A DNA stretch of 64,000 bases from positions 1 through 64,000 of the forward strand of contig JAFYQQ010000031.1 of assembly GCA_017559845.1 (NCBI GenBank), read 5' to 3'. The translations under genes and the position numbers were made by a program. Numbering within the stretch: position 1 is the stretch's first letter; every line of letters begins with the position of its first letter. The notes beneath the pieces are model-generated. The model was not told the DNA's origin, ran no database searches, and saw only the letters and a list, made by a program, of their open reading frames with translations. The stretch comes from Bacteroidaceae bacterium (GTDB lineage Bacteria; Bacteroidota; Bacteroidia; Bacteroidales; Bacteroidaceae). Shown here piece after piece: positions 57,291 through 64,000 of the stretch.

Positions 57291-57300
57291 CGAAAAAACG

Positions 57301-57467
57301 CAATGCGGTGCGTTGGCAAAGACAATGCGGTGTGTGAACGAATGCAATGCGGTGACTTTATCCAGGCACCGCATTGGCTTTTTGGAGCAGATATACTGCA
57401 TGGGCCGATGCAGATATACTGCAACGGCTGTAGAAGATATCTTAAACGGGCAACGCAGTACTACTGC
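57301..57467. repeat. 22-bp-period array CAATGCGGTG with following dyads
   Basis: CAATGCGGTG begins at 57301, 57323 and 57345, exactly 22 bp apart; an inverted copy CACCGCATTG is at 57367-57376. GCAGATATACTGC then occurs at 57387 and 57410, followed by GAAGATATCTT (57434) and GCAGTACTACTGC (57455). The later steps are 23, 24 and 21 bp. No open frame fits this spacing. Confidence 0.65.
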
Positions 57468-57500
57468 TATGGGAATTGAGATTGGACAGAAAAACTTTTT

Positions 57501-57551
57501 GAGCGATGAGCGATGAGCGGTGAGCGGTGAGTGGTGAGTGGTGAGCGATGA
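57501..57551. repeat. Tandem heptamer array GAGCGAT/GAGTGGT
   Basis: Seven consecutive heptamers: GAGCGAT twice, GAGCGGT twice, GAGTGGT twice, GAGCGAT. Same family as 49209-49258 but with different unit changes. Confidence 0.75.
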
Positions 57552-57668
57552 AATTTTGGATTAGACGCAAGAACATTTTGAACTATGAGCCGTGAGTTTT
57601 TTCGACAAAAGAACAAAAGGACATAAGTTTTAATGAGGCTCACAGCCGTTCGCTCACCGTTAAAAACC

Positions 57669-57908
57669 GTTGCCGATTCCCGTCTTTGCAGACGGCGGAT
57701 GTGTGAGGAACGCTTGAATACCACGGGTTCAAGAACCCGCGGCTATTCGCCCTTTCGGGCATCGCGTCCTTCAGACGCCACTACTTATATATAATTACGA
57801 GAAAGAGAAAACGTCTGAAAGACGAGATTTTGAATAGCCGGGGGCTTTCAAGCCCTCGGTTTTAAGAATATCCATATAAATGACGTCTGAAAGACGGGAA
57901 TCGGCAAC
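57669..57908. repeat. 240-bp composite palindrome of REP-like hairpins
   Basis: The ends GTTGCCGATTCCCGTCTTT (57669-57687) and AAGACGGGAATCGGCAAC (57891-57908) are inverted copies. Between them are hairpins of CGGGTTC/GAACCCG (57724-57739), CGCCC/GGGC, CGTCTGAAAGACG and CCGGGGGCTT/AAGCCCTCGG. The last two also occur at 25138-25186. Confidence 0.7.
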
Positions 57909-57935
57909 GTAGATTTACCAAGCGATACTCGCTCA

Positions 57936-58150
57936 ACGCTCAACATTAATAGTTAATCGTTCAAAAATCTGTCTCTTATGTTCTTTTGTCAAAACATTAA
58001 ATCTGCGGCAATCTGTCGCATCGGTGTCATCTGCGTGCCATTACTCATTGCTCATCGCTCATTGCTTAAGACCCAAAAACTTGTCCTTATGTTCTTATGT
58101 CTAATCCAAAAACTCACGGCTCATCGCTCACAACTCACTGCTCAAAATGT
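57936..58150. repeat. Further heptamer arrays and CATCTGCGTGCCAT word
   Basis: Heptamer runs at 57936-57965 (CTCAACG CTCAACA TTAATAG TTAATCG TTCAAAA), 58044-58078 and 58111-58146. The word AATCTGTCGCATCGGTGTC is at 58010-58028. Each array is followed by a variant of TGTCCTTATGTTCTTNTGTC. The rest of 56866-58173 has no gene. Confidence 0.6.
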
Positions 58151-58173
58151 TCTTCTATCAAAGAAATAATTGT

Positions 58174-59718
58174 TTATCCCATTACCCACCTTTCCAGATT
58201 ACGGGTCTCGCTGGTTACGTTCGCACCAATCTTAACCACCTCTCTGCCATCAACGGAAAAGGGAAGGGCATAATCCTTGGCATTGATTTGTGCCAATGCT
58301 TCTTCGGCGGAGCCGTCCAGTTTCAGTTCAATGATGTACACATACTTGTCCGTGCCTATCAGCAGGTCTATGCGTCCGCGTGATGTGCGGTATTCTGCCT
58401 GGATATAAAGCCCCATCAGTTTGGTGATGATGTACATCACGTTCTGGTAGTGGTTCTCCAGGTCTCGTATCAGTTCATAGGGCGTGTCTGCCATCAAGGA
58501 TTGCATCAGCTGCATGAAACGGTCGGCATCGCCTTTTTCTAACGACACTACAAACTGGCTGATGATGGTCGTGTGTTTGGCTGATTTAGAGTAGGAGTAA
58601 TATGGAAGCAGGAAGTTTACGAACCCTTCCTTTACCTCCTCATTCGGATAGTCAAGCCGGTAAGTTCCAAAACGCTTGTCACATGACTTAATCGTCAGGT
58701 ATCCGCTTTGGTATAGCACCGCTATCGGGTTGTCCACCCTCGCCTGTACGCTTTCCAGTTCGCTGGTAGCCGCCTCGTAACCGGACAGTTCACTGGGATT
58801 CAAGTCCACCTCCTTCATCAGCTCCACCAAATAGGTGGGTGTGCCTGTACTGAACCAATAGCTGCCATAGCACATATTTTTCAATGCCAGCAAAAGGCTG
58901 AACGGATTGTACAACCCTTGGGTGTCGCCGCAGAAATGATAACCGTCATAGCGCCTTTTCAATTCCAGATAGGCCTCTTCCTTTGTCTGCCCGTTGGCCT
59001 GTGCAAGTTTCTCCACCTCGGCATCAAAGGTGGCGTACAGTTCCTTTTCCGAGATGCCGCAGATGTCATGATACTGGGGCATCATGGAAATGTCCTCCAG
59101 ATTGTTGAGGTCGCTGAACACGCTTACCTTGCTGAATCGGGTAACGCCCGTCAGCATGGCAAAGCGCAGGTCGCCGTCGGCACTCTTAAGCACACCGTAG
59201 AAGGCCTTCAGCGCATTGCGGAACTCCGTCTGTAGTTCCTCGTTCCCTATGGCCTGCAGCATGGGCTTGTCATATTCGTCCACCAGTACCACCACATTTC
59301 TTCCGGTCTTCAGCTTGGCAGAATGAATGACAGCCATAAACCGTTGTGAGAGACTGGGATTCCCACTCTCTGTAGTACCGTACATGGACTCCCATTTACG
59401 CAGATAAGTATCCAACACATTGTTCAATTCATCCAATGAGGCATAGCGTTCCGCATTCAGATCCAGATGCAGTACGGGATGTACAGTCCATTCCTTTTCC
59501 AGATTTTCTATGGCAAGTCCCTCAAACAGATGCTTCTTGCCCTGAAAATAAGCATCCAGCGTGGAAAGCAACAGGCTCTTGCCAAAACGACGGGGACGGC
59601 TCAGGAAATAACAACTGCCTCCCTGAACAAGTTCGTATATCTGTCTTGTCTTGTCTACATATACCCATTCGTCCTCGCGTAACTTCTCAAACTGCTGTAT
59701 GCCTATAGGATATTTCAT
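58174..59718 (-). CDS. AAA-ATPase_like protein with C-terminal PD-(D/E)XK domain
   Basis: A 514-residue member of a family greatly expanded in Bacteroidetes (PF09820 plus PF08011). The N-terminus MKYPIGIQQFEKLREDEWVYVDKT is typical. The P-loop is SRPRRFGKSLLLS (39-51) and Walker B VVLVDEYDKPM (about 143-153). The C-terminal nuclease-like domain has RGRIDLLI and YIIELKLDGS (about 445-465), the D...ExK core. Function is unknown; genome plasticity or defence roles have been suggested for relatives. It borders the repeat-rich gap, 30 nt past the last heptamer array. Confidence 0.88.
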   Translation of the reverse strand: MKYPIGIQQFEKLREDEWVYVDKTRQIYELVQGGSCYFLSRPRRFGKSLLLSTLDAYFQGKKHLFEGLAIENLEKEWTVHPVLHLDLNAERYASLDELNNVLDTYLRKWESMYGTTESGNPSLSQRFMAVIHSAKLKTGRNVVVLVDEYDKPMLQAIGNEELQTEFRNALKAFYGVLKSADGDLRFAMLTGVTRFSKVSVFSDLNNLEDISMMPQYHDICGISEKELYATFDAEVEKLAQANGQTKEEAYLELKRRYDGYHFCGDTQGLYNPFSLLLALKNMCYGSYWFSTGTPTYLVELMKEVDLNPSELSGYEAATSELESVQARVDNPIAVLYQSGYLTIKSCDKRFGTYRLDYPNEEVKEGFVNFLLPYYSYSKSAKHTTIISQFVVSLEKGDADRFMQLMQSLMADTPYELIRDLENHYQNVMYIITKLMGLYIQAEYRTSRGRIDLLIGTDKYVYIIELKLDGSAEEALAQINAKDYALPFSVDGREVVKIGANVTSETRNLERWVMG

Positions 59719-59939
59719 AACAAATCATGGCTAATTCTGCACAAAGATAACTCTTTTTTGTGAAATACGAGAATATTTACCCCGTAAAGACACAAAGATA
59801 GACTTCATACGCCAACGAGGCTGTATTCTCAGAACGACTAAGCTATCTTCAAGTAATCTTACGACGGACAATACTCATAAAAAATGTCAAAAAAAGAAGA
59901 AAGGAACGCAAAGGAAAGAACTATTTAAAAAACTTTTTA

Positions 59940-59947
59940 TAACTTTG
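59940..59947 (+). promoter_or_regulatory. -7 box of the MG2-type surface protein gene
   Basis: TAACTTTG. Initiation about 7 nt later excludes the first ATGs and supports the ATG at 59981. The gap 59719-59939 holds nothing else recognisable. Confidence 0.45.
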
Positions 59948-59980
59948 GGCATGAAACATCACATTTTTAATACTTACACT

Positions 59981-62758
59981 ATGAAAAGAATGATTTCCTT
60001 TTTCGTGGGTGCGGTGATGACAGTTTCCTCCGCCACACAGGCACAGAACGTAAGTTCATGCGAAAAACAAGCTGAAGAGTTAAAAAGTTTCAACCAAAAG
60101 TATCCACAGGAAAAAGTATTCCTCCACATGGACAATACGTGCTACTTCCTGGGCGACACCATCTGGTTCAAGGCCTACACCCGGCAGACCGACACGGGAG
60201 CGCCATCGGGAAAGAGCGGTGTGCTGTACGTGGAACTGCTCAACCACGACGGCTATCTGATGGAACGCAAGCTGATTGAAATGAGCCAGGGTGAGGGGCA
60301 CGGCTTCTTCCACCTGAAGAACGACTCCAGCCTGTACAGCAGATTCTACGAGCTGCGGGCCTATACACGATGGCAGCTGAACTGGGGAGAATATGAGCAC
60401 AAGAAGACGCAGGCTTCAAGAAAATGGTTCTTCAACAAGACCATGGAATATGAGTTCTTCCGCGACTACGAGAAACTGTACAGCCGTGTGTTCCCCGTCT
60501 ATGACAAACCGGAGGCGGAGGGCGAGTATGTGCTGAGCATGAGCGAAAGGCCGAAGCTGCGCTACTACAGCATGAACCCTTCGGAAGCGGAAATGACGCT
60601 CAGTTTCTTCCCCGAAGGCGGTACGCTGGTGGAGGGTGTGCCCTGTCGTGTGGCATTTGAGGCGGCCATGACGGACGGGGAGTATCTGGAAGGCGGACTG
60701 ACGGTGGAAGGAAAGACCGTTCCCGTGACCGACCGCGGAAGGGGCGTGTTCACCATTACACCGAAAGCGGGCGAACAGATAAAGGCTGTATTCCGCACAA
60801 AGGACGGAAAGGAGATAAGCAAGGAACTGCCCAAGGCGGAGGCGCAGGGGGCAACCCTCTGTGTGGAAGAGCGCAACGGCAAATGGAAAATAGGCGTGCA
60901 GGCATCGGGAGGACTCTCCACTGGCAACATGGCGATGACGCTGATGCACGAGGGCAGACTGGTGAAATATGTACCATTGCAGGGAATGGGCAAGAAGGAA
61001 ATATGTCTGGACAACGGAAAGTTGGAAGCCGGCGTACACCAGGCCACGCTGTACGATGCGGACGGAAGGGTATGGGCAGACCGTCTGTTCTTTGTGAAGA
61101 AAAAGCATCTGGAACGACCCACCCTGACCTTCAGCGGCGCGAAAGACCAATACAAACCCTACGAGCAAATCAGCCTGGGCGTGCAGGGTATCCAAGGCGA
61201 CACAAGGATTTCCGTGGCGGTGCGCGATGCCGTGAGGGGATCAAGAAACGACGACACGGGAAACATCCTGACCGAAATGCTGCTGGCAAGCGAGATAAAG
61301 GGCTTTGTACCGCAGCCGGAATGGTACTTCGAGGCGGACGACGAACGGCACAACCGTGCGCTGGATCTGCTGATGATGGTGCAGGGATGGCGCCGGTTCG
61401 ACTGGAAGGAAATGGCGGTGAAGGGCAATTTCATTCCCGTGCATCCCGTGGAGAAGACGCCCTACATCTTCGGTGCTGTGCATACATACGAAGCTGCGGA
61501 AAAGTATAGTCCGCTACAGGAAACCGTTCTGCGGGACCACCTGAAGTTCATGGGCGTGAGCCAGGAAATGATAAACGACGATATCAACAGAAGATTCGGA
61601 TGGCGCGACACGGACGGAAGCCGCTTCTTTGCCGGAAAGGATCTGACCAGCGGAAACTGGGAAAAGCATGCCGACACCACAGGACTGGACAAGGAACAGT
61701 ACAGAAGATGGAAGGGCGACGGAGAGATGCTGAAAAACGAGATAAGGGTACATGGAGAGGTGGAATACCAAGGCAGGACCCTGAAGATGGATGCCACTGC
61801 CGATGACGGACAGTTCCGCTTCAAAACCCCGAAACTTTACGGAGACTATCAGATGTTTCTATGGGCAAGCGACTACAGCAAATGGCCGGATGATGAAAAG
61901 AAATTCAACGACCACATTTGGAGCAAGAAATCGGAATATTCCTACCCTGAATTTTATGTAAGACTCTCCAACCCGTATCCCAAATTTGCGAAGCCTTATA
62001 ACCATTACCAGACCGCGCACCGTCCGCTGAAGGTAAAGGAAGAAGGAAAGAACCGTCCTTCGCTGGAGAAGACCTTGCAGGAAGTGAAGGTATATGCCAG
62101 CCACGGCGGACTGAGGCGGGACAAGTACATGAGACCGGTTGTGGCGCTGGACGCCTACGAGGCCTTCAATCTGGTGGTGGACGCGGGACTGATGGACGGT
62201 TGGTATTCCTCTTCTGCCACACTGTCACAGGCGTTGGCACAGTATCATGTGGGACACATGGGACTGGAGGGACACTACAACGTGGTGAATCGTCTGGACA
62301 ACATATATGGCAACACGTCTACGGCGTTCCGCATAAACGGCATGAGCGTGGAGGAGGCGACAAAGAAGTTCAACCGCCTGACCAAACTGGACTCCATCTA
62401 CATCTTTACCGACTATTCTCCGCGTCTGGAGGGCGACAAGCGGTATTACGGAAGCGACCGTCCTGCAGTGAGCGTATTGTTCAAATCGGGATACACGAAC
62501 GCATACAGCGACCGTTGCATCAAGATGCAGGGCTTTGCCTACCCTGCCGAATGTTACAGTCCCGACTACAGCAAGCAAACGCCACCAGAAAACAAAAAGG
62601 ACTACCGCCGCACGCTATACTGGAACCCCAACCTGATGCTGGACAAGGACGGCAAGGCCACCATTACCTTATATAATAACGCGCGCACGACAGAAATCAG
62701 CGTGGATGCTGCAGGACAAGCTGCAGACGGAACCTTGTTATGGGGGGATGAGCGATAA
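59981..62758 (+). CDS. Large MG2-domain surface/periplasmic protein with plug-like C-terminal part
   Basis: With the start at MKRMISFFVGAV (59981) the product is 925 residues; the frame is open from 59945. A signal peptide ends near TQAQ. Residues about 35-130 are an alpha-2-macroglobulin MG2-type domain (EKVFLHMDNTCYFLGDTIWFKAY), followed by further beta-sandwich domains and, near 700-830, a region (LEKTLQEVKVYASHGGLRRD, STAFRINGMSVEEATKKF) like a TonB-receptor plug. There is no barrel, so it is not a receptor itself. Such proteins are common in Bacteroidetes and unassigned. High Lys/Glu/Gly content, native codon use. Confidence 0.72.
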   Translation: MKRMISFFVGAVMTVSSATQAQNVSSCEKQAEELKSFNQKYPQEKVFLHMDNTCYFLGDTIWFKAYTRQTDTGAPSGKSGVLYVELLNHDGYLMERKLIEMSQGEGHGFFHLKNDSSLYSRFYELRAYTRWQLNWGEYEHKKTQASRKWFFNKTMEYEFFRDYEKLYSRVFPVYDKPEAEGEYVLSMSERPKLRYYSMNPSEAEMTLSFFPEGGTLVEGVPCRVAFEAAMTDGEYLEGGLTVEGKTVPVTDRGRGVFTITPKAGEQIKAVFRTKDGKEISKELPKAEAQGATLCVEERNGKWKIGVQASGGLSTGNMAMTLMHEGRLVKYVPLQGMGKKEICLDNGKLEAGVHQATLYDADGRVWADRLFFVKKKHLERPTLTFSGAKDQYKPYEQISLGVQGIQGDTRISVAVRDAVRGSRNDDTGNILTEMLLASEIKGFVPQPEWYFEADDERHNRALDLLMMVQGWRRFDWKEMAVKGNFIPVHPVEKTPYIFGAVHTYEAAEKYSPLQETVLRDHLKFMGVSQEMINDDINRRFGWRDTDGSRFFAGKDLTSGNWEKHADTTGLDKEQYRRWKGDGEMLKNEIRVHGEVEYQGRTLKMDATADDGQFRFKTPKLYGDYQMFLWASDYSKWPDDEKKFNDHIWSKKSEYSYPEFYVRLSNPYPKFAKPYNHYQTAHRPLKVKEEGKNRPSLEKTLQEVKVYASHGGLRRDKYMRPVVALDAYEAFNLVVDAGLMDGWYSSSATLSQALAQYHVGHMGLEGHYNVVNRLDNIYGNTSTAFRINGMSVEEATKKFNRLTKLDSIYIFTDYSPRLEGDKRYYGSDRPAVSVLFKSGYTNAYSDRCIKMQGFAYPAECYSPDYSKQTPPENKKDYRRTLYWNPNLMLDKDGKATITLYNNARTTEISVDAAGQAADGTLLWGDER

Positions 62759-62780
62759 GCGGCATTGGCCAGTCAAAAAC

Positions 62781-62814
62781 AAAAAAGGATGTGCGGTTTG
62801 CACATCCTTTTTTT
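62781..62814 (+). terminator. Bidirectional terminator between the MG2 gene and tRNA-Leu
   Basis: AAAAAAGGATGTGC (62781-62794) pairs with GCACATCCTTTTTT (62800-62813) around a 5-nt loop, giving a 14-bp stem flanked by A and T runs on both sides. Confidence 0.92.
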
Positions 62815-62818
62815 AGAG

Positions 62819-62900
62819 TACGCCTGATAAGACTCGAACTTACACGCATCGCTGCACCAGATCCTAAGTCTGGCGTGTCTACCAATTCCACCACAGGCGC
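62819..62900 (-). tRNA. tRNA-Leu (anticodon UAG)
   Basis: An 82-nt class II tRNA. Acceptor arms GCGCCTG and CAGGCGT pair (one G-U), the anticodon stem CCAGA/TCTGG holds the loop CTTAGGA with anticodon TAG, a long variable arm follows, and the T arm is GTAAG-TTCGAGT-CTTAT. The discriminator is A. CCA is not encoded (CTC follows). The D-loop contains the expected GG. Confidence 0.95.
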
Positions 62901-62914
62901 GACTTAAGCGGTTG

Positions 62915-62922
62915 CAAAGATA
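62915..62922 (-). promoter_or_regulatory. -7 box of tRNA-Leu
   Basis: TATCTTTG on the minus strand, 15 nt before the mature 5' end. Confidence 0.55.
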
Positions 62923-63100
62923 CGTCTTTTTTTTTAATTACGCATATTAGAAACTATTTAAATTTTATTGCGGCATTATTTGAGCACTATTATTGAATAG
63001 ATTTTCTTTCGCATTTTGCTGGGAATAGCAAACTATTTCCCAAAAACAAGAAAGGAAAGATGTCAATAATAGGTTCAAAGAAGCCGAAAGCAGTTAAAAT

Positions 63101-64000
63101 TTATTTGGGCAATATCTTTTCTTTCAGTTGTTTGGCAAGAAGTTTATAGCCAATTCCGTTGGGGTGGACACCGTCCCGGAACAGGGTTTCGTCAATCTTT
63201 CCGCTGTTGTCCTTGCGCAACAACACGGCATTGGCATCCAAGAGAACGGTGTGTGCGTCCTGCGGCAACAGCTGCTGCAAGCAATCGTTCAGACGCGCAA
63301 CCTTCTCTTCCATGCCCTTGCAGGGATATACCTTTATGACACATAGTCGCGCTTGGGGCTGGCGCTGGCGAATCAGGGCAGACAAGGCCACGATGCCGCC
63401 GGCGATGTCTTCCTCGCGCTCGCCTTTCGCCAGATTGTTGATGCCTATCTGCAAGCAGATGGTGGAGGGCTTGCAGCCTTCCAGTTCGCCGTGGAATATG
63501 CGCCAATAGACATTCTCAATGCGGTCGGACCCGAATCCCATATTGGTTACACGGCGACCCCTGAACATCTTCTCCCATGAGGCATCCCATTGCCAGCCGT
63601 GCGTGATGGAATTGCCAATCATGAGTATTTCCGGGTCGGTAGTACGGTTCTGGCGCATCACTTCGTTGTGGCGCAATGTCCAGTCGTAAGAACCGTCGCG
63701 GAACTGGCGGGTGGGCATGTAACGCGGGTTGGGTGTGTCCTCGGAGAGGATTTCCTTTAGTTTCTTCTTGTACGCATCGGCATATTCGCGGTTGCCAAGG
63801 TCATTGGGATGCACGCCCTCAATCCATGAATCTTCACCCAGGCCGAGTTCCTGATGGGAGAGGTAATAGAGGTGCTTTATGCCCTCGGAAAGCAGATGCT
63901 GATAAGCCTTGCGCAATACGGCATCGCCGGCACGGTACTTGCGGTACAGATCGGGTTTGAAGACACTGTCGCATGTGGAAGAACTTTCGACAAGAAGAAT
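63101..64000 (-). CDS. Partial tandem SGNH/GDSL hydrolase, 5' end outside the window
   Basis: The frame stays open to the last base, so the gene is cut by the window edge; 299 residues are visible. The first part ends in EGVHPNDLG, the catalytic Asp-x-x-His block V of one SGNH domain (its Asp replaced by Glu). A second domain follows: block I LMIGNSITHGW, block II MGFGSDRIENV, block III LQIGINNL and block V RDGVHPNGIGY. Two esterase domains in one chain are typical of secreted Bacteroidetes carbohydrate esterases (for example acetyl-sugar esterases). Export signal not visible here. Confidence 0.85.
   Translation of the reverse strand: MLLVESSSTCDSVFKPDLYRKYRAGDAVLRKAYQHLLSEGIKHLYYLSHQELGLGEDSWIEGVHPNDLGNREYADAYKKKLKEILSEDTPNPRYMPTRQFRDGSYDWTLRHNEVMRQNRTTDPEILMIGNSITHGWQWDASWEKMFRGRRVTNMGFGSDRIENVYWRIFHGELEGCKPSTICLQIGINNLAKGEREEDIAGGIVALSALIRQRQPQARLCVIKVYPCKGMEEKVARLNDCLQQLLPQDAHTVLLDANAVLLRKDNSGKIDETLFRDGVHPNGIGYKLLAKQLKEKILPK

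Overview
The window looks like a chromosomal segment of a Bacteroidales bacterium, most likely of the Prevotellaceae (inference). The reasons are: the conserved order DUF177-rpmF-fabH-era-der, TAnnTTTG -7 promoter boxes in place of E. coli-type -10 boxes, GH92/GH125 mannosidases, an OMP_b-brl_3-type outer-membrane protein, an L-rhamnose operon, a type IX secretion (T9SS) sorting domain, and clostripain- and gingipain-like proteases. No species is claimed.

Layout. 1-297: a promoter and boxA-like leader pointing out of the window, probably an rRNA operon, then the terminator of the der operon. 298-4916 (minus): yceD-rpmF-fabH-era-der-lipoprotein. 4980-7379: an orphan sensor kinase divergent from a C11 protease lipoprotein. 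7380-9922: a BASS transporter and a long AT-rich gap with TTTTTGCA octamers. 9923-16127 (minus): lon-tgt-LptF/G-DEAD helicase. 16242-23117: trmN6, a second BASS transporter, a hypothetical protein, the operon Smr-HAD-NAGPA, and the pair queA-Nudix. 23114-25958: a sialidase-like propeller and cutC, separated by structured repeats. 26440-34743 (minus): GH125-GH92-acyl-CoA ligase-transglutaminase lipoprotein, a host-glycan (mannose) locus. 34879-37881: dus and groES-groEL. 38339-40083: a membrane protein plus a YhaM-like nuclease. 40283-43183: an outer-membrane beta-barrel. 43346-48148: rhaB-rhaA-rhaT-rhaD. 48149-50023: noncoding, repeat-rich. 50024-56865: a TPR/membrane regulator followed by an AT-richer cluster of secreted proteins, one carrying a T9SS tail and one C25 peptidase. 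56866-58173: a second noncoding repeat-rich stretch. 58174-62758: an AAA-ATPase/PD-(D/E)XK protein and a large MG2-type surface protein. 62819-62900: tRNA-Leu(UAG). 63101 to the end: a partial two-domain SGNH hydrolase.

The strongest candidate for something undescribed is a ~195-nt element present three times (24902-25097, 38000-38193, 40091-40283). It has long terminal inverted repeats, a conserved CGGG-loop hairpin and a third small hairpin. Several substitutions between copies are compensated on the opposite arm, which is the signature of a conserved secondary structure. The two repeat-rich gaps (48.1-50.0 and 56.9-58.2 kb) also hold unusual periodic DNA: degenerate heptamer arrays (CTCAnnn), two arrays with 22-bp period, and large modular palindromes.

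Method limits: all alignments, pairings and motif calls were made by eye. No homology search, folding program or terminator scan was run. Family names rest on recognisable motifs.
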